Assembly (NCBI GenBank): GCA_014377015.1
Contig: JACMQL010000046.1
Location: forward strand, 62,001 to 126,000
DNA from: Actinomycetota bacterium
Lineage (GTDB): Bacteria; Actinomycetota; Actinomycetes; Nanopelagicales; Nanopelagicaceae
Direction: 5' to 3'
DNA length: 64,000 nt
Of the stretch, positions 36,709 to 46,080 are shown piece by piece. The notes under the pieces were generated by a model, which saw only the letters and a list, made by a program, of their open reading frames with translations, had not been told where the DNA came from and searched no databases. The stretch's first letter is position 1, and each line of letters begins with the position of its first letter. The translations under genes and the position numbers were made by a program.

Positions 36709-37556
36709 TTTGAATTAGTCTCCCGAAGCCGGCGTTGAAGTCCCTCAGCAATAAATGCCACCGTGATACCTGCCCAGCACAATGCTAGGCCAGGAAAAAT
36801 CGTCGGCCACCAAGCAATCTGGAAAATTTGATTTCCATCACGAATCATTGCCCCCCACTCCGCTTGCGGTGGCGGAGCACCTAAACCGAGAAAGGAAAGT
36901 GCGGCGACAGCGATGATGACGATGATGAAGTCGCTCAAAGCATATGCACGAGTTTCCGAAGACACGTTGGGAATAATGTGCTTAAAAAGAATGCGCGCTT
37001 TTGAATAACCGAGAGTACGAGCAGCTTCGACGTAGCCTTGGTGGTTCACGACAACAGCACGAGTTCGTGCAATACGTGCGTAACGAGCCCAGTTTACTAA
37101 TGAGAGGGCAAAGATGATGCTCGTGATTCCTGGACCTATGAAAGCGATTAGCGCGATCACGAAAATAAGAAATGGAAATGCATTGATGCCATCGATAAGG
37201 GAGCCAACCACCGCGTTGATTTTCTTATTTCGTGAAATTCCCAAAAGGGTTCCGATAATGGTTCCGACTATTAACGGAATAGAGACCCCAATTAAGGCTG
37301 TGCCGAGGTCAATGAAGACTGCATCAAAAACGCGAGTAAAGACGTCCCGACCCAAGACATCAGTACCAAAGAGATAGTCTCTGCTTGGCGGAGCCATTGG
37401 CGGCAACCCTGGTTGATTTGGATCGTATTTGCTGATGACGGGGACAATGAGACCTGCAAGTACAAGTGCACCGAACATTGCGAAACCGGTATACAGACCG
37501 AATGTGCCTTCCCGAACTTGTCTGCGGGGCTCACCGTTCTTCTTTAGTTTCGTCAT
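36705..37556 (-). CDS. ABC transporter permease (DppC/OppC-like)
   Basis: 283-aa inner-membrane permease with about six hydrophobic segments and the DppC signature DYLFGTDVLGRDVFTRV. It also has the EAA-type loop EAARTLGYSKARILFKHIIPN that contacts the ATPases. It overlaps both neighbouring transporter genes by 4 bases, so translation is coupled. Confidence 0.94.
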   Translation of the reverse strand: MTKLKKNGEPRRQVREGTFGLYTGFAMFGALVLAGLIVPVISKYDPNQPGLPPMAPPSRDYLFGTDVLGRDVFTRVFDAVFIDLGTALIGVSIPLIVGTIIGTLLGISRNKKINAVVGSLIDGINAFPFLIFVIALIAFIGPGITSIIFALSLVNWARYARIARTRAVVVNHQGYVEAARTLGYSKARILFKHIIPNVSSETRAYALSDFIIVIIAVAALSFLGLGAPPPQAEWGAMIRDGNQIFQIAWWPTIFPGLALCWAGITVAFIAEGLQRRLRETNSK

Positions 37557-38563
37557 GAGAGAGTCACCCGGCGATCTAGTAAATATCCGAGCAGATCGCC
37601 GATGAAACTGAAGAATACGACGATTATTCCGAATATAAGCACCACGCCTTGTACGACGGGGTAGTCCTTGGTGTTAACGGCAGTGATAAGTTCGCGTCCA
37701 ATGCCGGGCAGCGAGAAGATCGTTTCCATGATCACCGTGCCGCCAATCAGTACTCCGACCATATAACTTAATAAAACAACGGTAGGCGCCAGTGATGGTC
37801 GCAGTAAGTAAGACCAGTAGAAGCGAATCTTGCTGACTCCTCTAATCACGCCGGTCTCCACGAATTCCTCGTCTAATGTGTCCATCAAGGAACTGTGCAG
37901 AACGCGAGAAAGTACCGGGACAAGTGAACCGCAGTTGACCAAGGCGGGTAGCCAGAGATATCTCAAATTGCCGGGGAAAGCGCCTTCATATCCTGCCGAT
38001 GGTGCCCAATTAAGTTTGATACCGAAATACAGCAAGCCAACCAGTGCAAGAAAAAATCCCGGTAAGGCGAGCGAAATTGAAGTTGAAGCTCTAAAAAAAT
38101 ATGTGACTAATTGGTTCTTGCTCAGTGCTACGGCAAGGGCGATTGGGATGGCCATAATGACGCCGAGTAAAATTGAAAGGGCGATCACCATAAGCGTGAC
38201 AGGCAGGTGAGTTCCGACGATGTCGGTAACAGTGCGACCCGAGTAAAAAGATTTTCCGAGATCTCCTTGAAAAATCCCCGTGATGAAGTTATAGAACTGT
38301 TGAAAGATACTTGTATCGAGTCCAAGCTCGTGACGCATCTGCTTAACCGAAGCCTCCGTTGCCTCGGCCCCAAGTGCGATTTGAACAGGGTCGCCAGGGC
38401 TCAGTCTTATCATCAAAAAGGCAATGACACTGACCCAAAAGCCGACGCTAAGTGAACGCAGGATGCGACCATAGAGCAGTCTGCGTAATGCGAGTCTATT
38501 TTTATCACGCGGCTCTTCGACAGCGACATCCGCCAGCGGGAAACTTTCGTTGATATTCGACAT
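37553..38563 (-). CDS. ABC transporter permease (DppB/OppB-like)
   Basis: 336-aa permease with the hallmark early MIRLSPGDPVQIALGAEA segment and an EAA-like loop near GVSKIRFYWSYLLRPSL. Six transmembrane segments are visible, ending in DLLGYLLDRRVTLS. The cytoplasmic N-terminal extension of about 40 residues is a little longer than usual. It is separated from the binding-protein gene by a 118-base region with a strong stem-loop. Confidence 0.94.
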   Translation of the reverse strand: MSNINESFPLADVAVEEPRDKNRLALRRLLYGRILRSLSVGFWVSVIAFLMIRLSPGDPVQIALGAEATEASVKQMRHELGLDTSIFQQFYNFITGIFQGDLGKSFYSGRTVTDIVGTHLPVTLMVIALSILLGVIMAIPIALAVALSKNQLVTYFFRASTSISLALPGFFLALVGLLYFGIKLNWAPSAGYEGAFPGNLRYLWLPALVNCGSLVPVLSRVLHSSLMDTLDEEFVETGVIRGVSKIRFYWSYLLRPSLAPTVVLLSYMVGVLIGGTVIMETIFSLPGIGRELITAVNTKDYPVVQGVVLIFGIIVVFFSFIGDLLGYLLDRRVTLS

Positions 38564-38619
38564 TACTTCCTTCTCTTGCTGAACTAAATATTCATAAGTA
38601 AGCGAATTTTGAAAAACGT

Positions 38620-38663
38620 AATGATTGGCGCGGGGTCACTTTCGCAACCCCACGCCAATCATT
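38620..38663 (-). terminator. 17-bp stem-loop between binding protein and permease genes (attenuator or mRNA-stabilising hairpin)
   Basis: AATGATTGGCGCGGGGT (38620-38636) pairs with ACCCCACGCCAATCATT (38647-38663) around a 10-base loop. The single mismatch becomes a G-U pair only in minus-strand RNA, the direction of the operon. It is followed on that strand by ACGTTTTTC. The position, after the highly needed binding-protein gene, suggests partial termination or protection of the upstream mRNA. Confidence 0.85.
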
Positions 38664-38681
38664 CTCATTACATTTCTACTT

Positions 38682-40256
38682 TTACTTCAGCGCAGGAGTC
38701 TGCTGAACGTAGTAGGTGTCATTACCCTTAACGTTTTGGAAAACATTCTGAGGAAGACGAGTTGCTCCATAAACAGAGCGTTGTCCAAGCGGGATATGTG
38801 CTGATTCATCCCAGATTGCCTTTTCAACTTGTGCAATCAAAAGACGCTTGCCAGAAGTTGGTGTTGCGTCGATCTGGTTGAGCAACGCGTCATTGGACTT
38901 CGATCCAGCCCAAACAGTCCACGCACCAGTTCCACCGTAATATGTGCGAAGAATCAGGGTTGGGATCTGACCGGTTGCACCCGAGAACTGAACTTGGAAG
39001 TCACCGGAAGATTGAGCTGCTGATCCAACTGCATCAGCTTGTGGAATCACAGTTGCACTGATTCCGATCTTCTTCCAGTCAGATGCGATCATTGATGCTG
39101 CATCTCCCCATCCTGGGCGGTTGAATACCGTCAGGTTTATTGGGAAGCCCGCTGCATAGCCTGCATCTGCCAACAGCGCCTTAGCCTTAGCAATATCCTG
39201 CTTGTTTCCGCCAGGTCTAGCGCAGGATCCAAGCGGACTTGATGCCCAAGTGATTGAACAAGAGGGCTTCACATCGCCAAAGAAAGCAACTTTGCCCATT
39301 GCCGCACGGTCAATTGCAAACGACATTGCTTGTCGAACGCGAACATCGCGCCAAGGCTTGCCTTCTGTCATTGAGCGCAAATTGAAGTCGAGCGTGAACG
39401 TTCCCTGGAGCTGTACTGGAATTCCACGGAACAGAGCCTTGCTCTTGAGTTGACCACGTGCGATAGCGGCAGGCATGTCGAATGCATAATCGATTATGCC
39501 TTGGCTTAGTGCGATGACACGGGTAACAGGATCTGGTACTGCGAGGAACTTAATTTCTTTGACAACTGGCTTAGCCCAATAATTTGGGTTAACGATGACA
39601 TTGAAATCATCATCTCCAGGAGTCCAAGACTTAATTTCATAAGGTCCTGCGCTTAGTGGCTTGATCCAGTACTTGTCATTTCCAACGACCTTGCTTCTTG
39701 GATTTATGAAGAAGTAAATGCTGGAAAGTGCGTACGGCAATTCATCGAAGCGGGTCTTCAAAGTGATAACAACTGTTGAGTTGTCAGGAGCCGTCATGTC
39801 CTTGACCGCTGAGAACACGGGTGGTGGAGCATTTTTGAGAAGTTCCCACATAAAGACCGCGTCGTCTGCTGTAACCGGAGTTACACCGTCTGAATACTTC
39901 AGGCCTGTCTTCAATTTGAGAGTCCAAGTGAGGCCGTCTGCGGACATTGAGTCTGACGCGACCAAATCGGGCTTAGGCGTTCCGTCAGCAGCAACTCGAT
40001 ATAAAGCTCCCTGAACGAGGAATTTAGTAATGTAATTCTGGTTTGTTGTGCGAACCGAAGACGTTGGGTCCAAGGTAACCACTTTGTTGACGAGCGCAAC
40101 CGTGATGAGATCACATGAAGCAGACGTCGTTGGCGTGCGGAGAGTACAAGCCGATCCCGTTGCACCGTTAGCTATAGGAGCTCCAATGAAGAGAGTTCCA
40201 GCTAGGGACGCAACTGTGATCGGGGCAATCCACGATCGCAATTTGCGAAGATTCAT
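38682..40256 (-). CDS. Extracellular solute-binding protein, family 5 (DppA/OppA-like)
   Basis: 524-aa secreted binding protein of SBP family 5. It has an N-terminal signal peptide with basic MNLRKLRS, a hydrophobic core and an ANGA-type cleavage site near residue 32; I see no lipobox Cys at the expected place, so it may not be a lipoprotein. The mature part has family markers such as LTWTLKLKTGLKYSDGVTPV, AGPYEIKSW and VRQAMSFAIDRAAM. The ligand is not predictable; family 5 proteins bind peptides, nickel, and also oligosaccharides. AGGAAGT precedes the ATG. It has its own good promoter. Confidence 0.93.
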   Translation of the reverse strand: MNLRKLRSWIAPITVASLAGTLFIGAPIANGATGSACTLRTPTTSASCDLITVALVNKVVTLDPTSSVRTTNQNYITKFLVQGALYRVAADGTPKPDLVASDSMSADGLTWTLKLKTGLKYSDGVTPVTADDAVFMWELLKNAPPPVFSAVKDMTAPDNSTVVITLKTRFDELPYALSSIYFFINPRSKVVGNDKYWIKPLSAGPYEIKSWTPGDDDFNVIVNPNYWAKPVVKEIKFLAVPDPVTRVIALSQGIIDYAFDMPAAIARGQLKSKALFRGIPVQLQGTFTLDFNLRSMTEGKPWRDVRVRQAMSFAIDRAAMGKVAFFGDVKPSCSITWASSPLGSCARPGGNKQDIAKAKALLADAGYAAGFPINLTVFNRPGWGDAASMIASDWKKIGISATVIPQADAVGSAAQSSGDFQVQFSGATGQIPTLILRTYYGGTGAWTVWAGSKSNDALLNQIDATPTSGKRLLIAQVEKAIWDESAHIPLGQRSVYGATRLPQNVFQNVKGNDTYYVQQTPALK

Positions 40257-40335
40257 TTGTTACTTCCTTTGCTAGTTAGGGCATTCCATGCTTGGGGCGG
40301 AAATGCTTCGAGGCGGGACCTCGGCAAGCAATGTG

Positions 40336-40364
40336 ATACTAACCACGTTTTTTCGGGCTGGCAA
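40336..40364 (-). promoter_or_regulatory. Promoter of the binding-protein/ABC operon: TTGCCA-N17-TAGTAT
   Basis: Minus-strand TTGCCA (40364-40359) and TAGTAT (40341-40336) are 17 bases apart, about 80 bases upstream of the ATG. The segment AACGTTGCCAGCCCG covering the -35 box closely matches AACGTTTCCAGCCCG at 21971, so the LacI-type regulator may also bind here. Confidence 0.65.
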
Positions 40365-40549
40365 CGTTTTTTTGTGTAACAATCAGGTATCAATTTACTG
40401 GAATCCAGAAATCGCAAGGTCGCTGAATGGATTGACAGATTTGTTTGGGAACGCCGAACACCTGCGCCACGATTGAGCGTGTTTGGGGAAAGTTAAGTGA
40501 ATTGAGCAGAACGAGTCCAGCGGTAGCGCGGGCGCATGGTGACGAGAAG

Positions 40550-41794
40550 GTGGGTTCGAAGTTGACGCGTTTCTCATTTACGGCACTCCGCAATCGTAAT
40601 TATCGAAACTTCTTTGTCGGTACGGCAATTTCGAATATCGGCACGTGGGTTCACCGCATTGGACAAGACTGGTTAGTACTTGAGTTGACCAACAGCGGTA
40701 AAGCACTGGGCATCGTCGTGAGTGCCCAATTTCTACCTGGGTTCTTCTTTAGTCTTTTTGGTGGAACTCTCGCCGACAAACTCGATCGACGAAGAGCACT
40801 TGTCGCAATAAATTTATTTGGGTGCGCAATCGCACTCACGCTCGGAATTCTAGTGATAAATGATATGGCTAACGTGATAACGGTGACCGTCGCGGCTTTC
40901 TTGCTCGGCACTTGCACCGCAATTGATGGACCGATTCGGCAGAGCTACTACGTAATACTTGTCGGCGAGAATATTTTGCCGAATGCGTTGGCGCTCAATT
41001 CGCTGAATATCAATATCGGGCGGCTCATCGGTCCCGTACTTTCTGGAATGTTAATCGAACGATTTGATACAGGTCCTTCATTCATCATTAACTCATTTAG
41101 CTATTTAGTCGTAGCTGCCACAGTATTCATGATTCGCCCTTCGGAGTATCAACTCCCACCTACCGTGAATAATCTGGAGAAAACTCCGAAAATTCGCGAT
41201 GGAATTGTTCACGTATATTCATCAAAAGAACTTTTTCTTTCAATTATTTGCGTGTCATTTCTTGCGATGTGGGGACAAGACATGCAAATCACATCCGCCA
41301 TGATGGCTAAAGAGACTTTCGAGCGCGGTGCAGCATCTTTCGGGTTACTCGGAACTGCTGTGGCACTTGGCGCAATTGCGGGTGCCTTAGTCATTTCTCG
41401 AAAGACGTCCCTACCTACAGTTCGCGATGTTGGAATCAAATCTCTTCTCATGGCCGGCGCTTGGTTTCTTGCCTCGCTTGCGCCGAACTTCACCTTATTC
41501 GCCGGTGCTCTCTTTATTTGCGGCTACTGCGCTATGGGAGTGAATATTTCGGGAAACGGAACTCTTCGGACTTATACCTCGCCACAATTCTATGGACGTG
41601 CTTGGGGTATCTACATATTTATGTGGCAGTCTCTAATCGCACTTGGCGCTCCGGTGCTCGGATGGATTAACGAAACATACTCGCCACGAATTGCGGTTGC
41701 CTTCGGTGCAACGATGGCGCTCCTAATGTCTTTATTTATTTTGCGAAAGTATTCGGCTCTGCATAACGATTTAGTACTGAAGGACTCGCATTGA
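40550..41794 (+). CDS. MFS transporter, MFS_3 (exporter-like) family, copy 1
   Basis: Twelve-TM-type membrane transporter of about 414 aa. It opens with FSFTALRNRNYRNFFVGTAI, followed by the TM1-TM2 segment SNIGTWVHRIGQDWLVLELT and the motif A-like loop GGTLADKLDRRRAL. These are features of the transmembrane secretion effector family (PF05977; EntS-like). I chose GTG 40550 (GGTGA upstream) because it fits copy 2's N terminus; TTG 40445, 40502 and 40562 are possible. It is divergent from the binding-protein gene, and its end overlaps the next ORF. It may export a by-product or import a substrate. Confidence 0.85.
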   Translation: MGSKLTRFSFTALRNRNYRNFFVGTAISNIGTWVHRIGQDWLVLELTNSGKALGIVVSAQFLPGFFFSLFGGTLADKLDRRRALVAINLFGCAIALTLGILVINDMANVITVTVAAFLLGTCTAIDGPIRQSYYVILVGENILPNALALNSLNINIGRLIGPVLSGMLIERFDTGPSFIINSFSYLVVAATVFMIRPSEYQLPPTVNNLEKTPKIRDGIVHVYSSKELFLSIICVSFLAMWGQDMQITSAMMAKETFERGAASFGLLGTAVALGAIAGALVISRKTSLPTVRDVGIKSLLMAGAWFLASLAPNFTLFAGALFICGYCAMGVNISGNGTLRTYTSPQFYGRAWGIYIFMWQSLIALGAPVLGWINETYSPRIAVAFGATMALLMSLFILRKYSALHNDLVLKDSH

Positions 41795-41856
41795 CAACAG
41801 TGAGTCGCAGTGCTTGGGTAAGAAAAGTATTTTGGCGCATGAAGGGTTACCTTAAG

Positions 41857-43284
41857 ATGGCATCTATCGATACACCGAATGCTCAAATAGCACCCAACAA
41901 AAAAATCTGGCGCGAAAATTTGAGTTCTCTTCGACTTGGCATCGCGCAAGTTGACGTGACTCCGCCGGTTGGAATTGAGTCAGGAGTGTGGGGTGCCAGC
42001 AAGCATTCAAGGTCAGAGTCGGTACACCATGGATTGTTCGTCACTGCCCTTGCACAACAAGATATCCACGGAAAGATCAGCTACATCACGGGAGCGGATT
42101 TGTGCGTCCTCGGATGTGTTGAATGCGCAGAAAATCTACTCGTCAATATTTCTACCAAGTTAAACATCAATAAAGATGATCTATTATTTAGTTCAAGCCA
42201 TTCTCACTCAACGCCGCTTCCGTGCATTCACCGAGCGCACAAGGACGGTCACGAACTGGTTCCAGGTTTTATCGAGCAGTTGGTTGACGGGACCGTGAAA
42301 GCGTGCGAGGAAGCCTCGTTCAATATTCAGGATGTCAATGTCACCTGGGCGTACGGAAAATGCGATCTTGCGGTGAATCGAGACCTACCGTGCGGCGAGC
42401 ATGGCGGGACACATGAAGTTGTGGCTTTCAATCCTGCGATCCTCGCCGATGACACGCTCACAGTCGGACGAATTGCCGACAAAAATGGCGAGGTAGTCGG
42501 GACGATAGCCAATTACGCATGTCATCCCACGACGCTCGCTTGGGACAATCGCGCAATATCACCAGATTACATAGGGCAGGCCCGTGAGTTGGTTCAGAAG
42601 GAGACGGGCGCTCCCATGCTTTTCTTACAAGGCGCTTCCGGCGAGCTATCACCTCGCGATCAATACAGCGGAGAGACTTCATTGGCTGACAAAAATGGTC
42701 GTAATCTCGGTCACTCGATTCTGGCCACTCTTGCATCGATGCAATCTCCAGGTCATGAACTCAGGTGGGTAGGAATTGTTGAATCGGGAGCCCTCCTGGG
42801 GGAATGGCGTGAGTTTCCAACTGAGGGATCGAGTGCGGTCATAAAGACTCGTCTTGATGTGAAGGTGCGTGTCAAGGAACTGAAAAGTATTGATCAGCTC
42901 CGTCAAGAATGGGCGGGCATCGACTCGGATGCACTTGAGGAGAGAATTTCTCGTGCCAAACGTTTGCGCATCGGATATGAGTCAAAGCAGATTACGTCGC
43001 ATCCAGTTTGGATATGGCAACTGGGTGATGCGATTTTTGTTGCGCAGCCAGGTGAGGCTTACTCCTATCTACAGACTGAATTGCGCCGACGTAATCCAGA
43101 TCGCGTTATCTTCGTGATGAATCTGACGAATTATCCAGGGCTTTTTTACTTACCAATACGTAGCGCATATGTAGCTCCTGCTTATCAGGCCTGGCAAACA
43201 CTGCTTGCACCAGGCGCAATCGAAGAAGTTGTTGACGTGACAGATAAATTCATAAAGGAATCAATTGGAAAGAGAGATAACTAA
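41857..43284 (+). CDS. Neutral-ceramidase-like (PF04734) hydrolase, copy 2
   Basis: About 475 aa, cytoplasmic by lack of a signal peptide. It has the family start LGIAQVDVTPPVGIESGVWG and the zinc-site motifs SSSHSHS, NYACHPTTLAW, AQPGEAYS and a Tyr-containing NYPGLFYLP. It is the only copy here that retains Ser at the nucleophile position (GASGELSPRD, compared with GDVSPN in true ceramidases). I chose ATG 41857, which aligns with copy 3's MASPK beginning; the ORF track starts at TTG 41791. It heads a three-gene tandem of homologues and follows the MFS gene closely, suggesting one operon. Confidence 0.82.
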   Translation: MASIDTPNAQIAPNKKIWRENLSSLRLGIAQVDVTPPVGIESGVWGASKHSRSESVHHGLFVTALAQQDIHGKISYITGADLCVLGCVECAENLLVNISTKLNINKDDLLFSSSHSHSTPLPCIHRAHKDGHELVPGFIEQLVDGTVKACEEASFNIQDVNVTWAYGKCDLAVNRDLPCGEHGGTHEVVAFNPAILADDTLTVGRIADKNGEVVGTIANYACHPTTLAWDNRAISPDYIGQARELVQKETGAPMLFLQGASGELSPRDQYSGETSLADKNGRNLGHSILATLASMQSPGHELRWVGIVESGALLGEWREFPTEGSSAVIKTRLDVKVRVKELKSIDQLRQEWAGIDSDALEERISRAKRLRIGYESKQITSHPVWIWQLGDAIFVAQPGEAYSYLQTELRRRNPDRVIFVMNLTNYPGLFYLPIRSAYVAPAYQAWQTLLAPGAIEEVVDVTDKFIKESIGKRDN

Positions 43285-43286
43285 AA

Positions 43287-44690
43287 GTGGCATCCCCAAA
43301 GTCTGATCTTCGACCTGACAAAACGATCTGGGCACCACAAAGTGCCCGCCTTACGGCTGGTGTTGCGCAAAGGGTCATTGATCCGCCGATCGGAATTCGC
43401 TCAGCGAGTTGGGGCGCGGCAAAACTTCATGTTGTAACTGGAATTCATAATCACATCACCACTACCGCGATGGTGGTTCGCGGCGAGGATGGTCTGGACA
43501 ATTATCTGGTTACCGTCGACTGGGGTTGGTGGCAAGGAAAGTCCGATGACCTGGCGGTTCGTGGCGAAATTATTAGGTTGTTAGGAATTGAAGAAAATCA
43601 ACTCTTGCTGCACCTGACGCATACCCATGCGGGTCCTACAACTGCTTCCGACGCCGCGCACCTAGATGGCGGAGATTTAGTCGCTGGATACCACGCCACG
43701 GCCATTGAAAAAATCGTTGAAGCTTGCCGCGAAGCTACAAGTACCGCGACTGTGGTTGATATTACGTGGTCATATGGAAAATGCGACCTTGCGGTAAATC
43801 GCGATCTGCCGTGCGGGGTTGAGGATGTTCTTGCGTATAACCCCGATGTGATTGCAGATGACACGCTTACGGTGGGTCGAATCTGCGATTCGAACGGGAA
43901 AATTATCGGAACTGTAGTTAATTATGCCTGCCACCCGACTACCTTGGCGTGGCTCAACAGCAAAGCCTCTCCTGACTTTGTCGGCGAGGCACGCGTAATG
44001 GTAGAAGCAAAAACTGGCGCTCCCATGCTCTTTCTGCAAGGGGCATCAGGTGACCTTGCGCCTCGAGATGGATTCTCTGGTGACACGAAAGTGGCCGACA
44101 AGAATGGTCGTATTCTCGGATTCGCAACTTTGGCAGTGTTAGAAAATATGCTCCCGCCTGCCACGCGAATTCGATTTACGAACACCGTTGAATCCGGAGC
44201 CTTGCTTGGAGAATGGACTCAAGAAGCGTTTATTGCCGCAGGTAAAACGGATCGCGTGCGTTTGGATATTGGCGTTCCATTACAAGTTCTACCCAGCATC
44301 GATGAACTTAAAGAGAGATGGAAAGATATCGACGCCGGCGCACGTGATACGCGCATAAATAGAGCCATGAAGTTACGTGCTGGCTATGTAATTGACGGAG
44401 CGGCCACACATCCAGTGTGGATTTGGATGTGGGGTGACGCAGTAATTGTCGCCCAGCCTGGGGAGGCATATTCGCAATTTCAAACTGAATTACGCCATCT
44501 GCACCCTGAGCGCGTGATCTTTGTGTTGAACTGCACTAATGGTCCTGGTTACATGTACATACCAACGCCAGAGTCGTACGAGCGGTTGAGGTATCAGGCC
44601 TGGCAGACGCTCCTGGCTCCTGGCGCACTTGCGAAGATTATTGCGGAGACATCGGCTGCTATATCGAAACTTCCAAATCCATCACCGTAA
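43287..44690 (+). CDS. Neutral-ceramidase-like (PF04734) hydrolase, copy 3
   Basis: 467 aa, clearly paralogous to copy 2 (shared YGKCDLAVNRDLPCG, NYACHPTTLAW and YQAWQTLLAPGA). The zinc-site motifs HLTHTHAGP, NYACHPTTLAW, AQPGEAYS and YMYIPTPESY are intact. The nucleophile Ser is replaced by Ala (GASGDLAPRD). GTG 43287 starts 2 bases after copy 2's stop and it ends overlapping copy 4 (TAATG). It arose by tandem duplication. The substrate is unknown; an amide or ester of a small hydrophilic compound is more likely than ceramide. Confidence 0.83.
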   Translation: MASPKSDLRPDKTIWAPQSARLTAGVAQRVIDPPIGIRSASWGAAKLHVVTGIHNHITTTAMVVRGEDGLDNYLVTVDWGWWQGKSDDLAVRGEIIRLLGIEENQLLLHLTHTHAGPTTASDAAHLDGGDLVAGYHATAIEKIVEACREATSTATVVDITWSYGKCDLAVNRDLPCGVEDVLAYNPDVIADDTLTVGRICDSNGKIIGTVVNYACHPTTLAWLNSKASPDFVGEARVMVEAKTGAPMLFLQGASGDLAPRDGFSGDTKVADKNGRILGFATLAVLENMLPPATRIRFTNTVESGALLGEWTQEAFIAAGKTDRVRLDIGVPLQVLPSIDELKERWKDIDAGARDTRINRAMKLRAGYVIDGAATHPVWIWMWGDAVIVAQPGEAYSQFQTELRHLHPERVIFVLNCTNGPGYMYIPTPESYERLRYQAWQTLLAPGALAKIIAETSAAISKLPNPSP

Positions 44691-46078
44691 TGACAAGTGC
44701 GCGACCGAAAGTAGATCGAATCAAATCTTCACTTTCGCGCGTGCAGATGGGAATTGCGCAAGCCGATATAACGCCGCCCGTAGGAATATCGGCAAACCCC
44801 TGGGGTAAAAGCACAACCGCCCTTTCAACAGGCATTCATCGGCCTTTGGTTGCAGTTGCGGCGTGCATCCGCGCAACTCGGGATCTCTTTATCGTCACTC
44901 TCGATTTGGGCTGGATTGGTTGCTACGAGTGCGATGTTGTTAATTTTCGGGGCCGAGTCGCACGTGAACTTGAGATTAGCATTGACGATCTACTTGTGAA
45001 TTTGAGCCAAACACATAAGGGACCACCATTTTGCATTCATGAGGCGCTTCGTGAAGGCAGAGAACTTGTGCCCGATTGGATCGAGATTGTGATTACTTCT
45101 GTAATTAATATTTGCAGATTAGCGCGCGAATCAGTGGAATTGACTGATATAACTTGGCAATATGGAAAATGTGACCTAGGAACAGTGCGCGAACTTTCGA
45201 TTGATGGCATTGAGTATGTTGGTTATAACCCCGGACTGAGTCCAGATGATGTGCTTGTTGTGGGGAGAGCGACAATAGAGTCCGGTCGAACGGTTGCAAC
45301 TTTCGTAAACTATGGTTGTCATCCAACGAGCGTTGGCTGGGAAAGTTCCTTAGTGAGTCCGGATTACGTTGGCAGGGCGCGCGAAATAATCGAAAACGAA
45401 ACTGGCGCGCCAATGATTTTTCTTCTAGGAGCCTGCGGAAATGTTGCACCGCGCCTTCAATACTCTGGAGATGTCACCATTGCAGATAGAAACGGCGAGA
45501 TGCTGGGGTATGCCGTTATGGCAACAATTGCAAACATGATGCCCCCGGCATCGGATCTAGCCTTTGAGCAAACGATAATTTCTGGAGCTTTGTTAGCACG
45601 TTGGATACCTCAGGCAATTGTGCCGAATTCTTGCGTTAATACGACCAAAATTTTTGCAGTACTTAAGCACAAGAAATTGCATACAAGAGAAGAGATGGAG
45701 AGTGCTTGGGCTCCTGTGACTGCATCCGCAGAATTTCTTGACTTTCGAATTTTTAAGCAATTTGAAATGCGCAAGGATTATGTTCGGGAAGGGGGAGTGG
45801 TCCACCATCCGATTTGGATCTGGCAACTTGGGGATGCCATTTTTATTGCACATTGTGGCGAAGCTTATTTGGAGATGGCGAGAGAGTTGAGATTCAGAAA
45901 TCCCGAACGCATGATCCTTTGGTTGGACATGACCAATGGTCCGGGCTACATGTATGTACCAACCGCTGCTGCCTACGATAGGGACTCCTATCAATCCCAG
46001 CAGTCTCTACTGGCCAGGGGATCCTTTGAAGAAATGCTAGAAATTTTAGATCAAAGCATCAAGAATCGGCGAGTCTGA
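44690..46078 (+). CDS. Neutral-ceramidase-like (PF04734) protein, copy 4, altered metal site
   Basis: 462 aa, third of the tandem. It keeps IAQADITPPVGIS, NYGCHPTSVGW, a Glu in HCGEAYL and YMYVPTAAAY. But the first zinc-motif His is changed (LSQTHKGP instead of HTHxGP), and the nucleophile region is GACGNVAPR, with Ala at the Ser position. GE is preserved. It may have a modified or reduced activity, or act as a partner subunit. It converges on the DoeB-like pair with a 2-base gap. Confidence 0.8.
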   Translation: MTSARPKVDRIKSSLSRVQMGIAQADITPPVGISANPWGKSTTALSTGIHRPLVAVAACIRATRDLFIVTLDLGWIGCYECDVVNFRGRVARELEISIDDLLVNLSQTHKGPPFCIHEALREGRELVPDWIEIVITSVINICRLARESVELTDITWQYGKCDLGTVRELSIDGIEYVGYNPGLSPDDVLVVGRATIESGRTVATFVNYGCHPTSVGWESSLVSPDYVGRAREIIENETGAPMIFLLGACGNVAPRLQYSGDVTIADRNGEMLGYAVMATIANMMPPASDLAFEQTIISGALLARWIPQAIVPNSCVNTTKIFAVLKHKKLHTREEMESAWAPVTASAEFLDFRIFKQFEMRKDYVREGGVVHHPIWIWQLGDAIFIAHCGEAYLEMARELRFRNPERMILWLDMTNGPGYMYVPTAAAYDRDSYQSQQSLLARGSFEEMLEILDQSIKNRRV

Positions 46079-46080
46079 TT

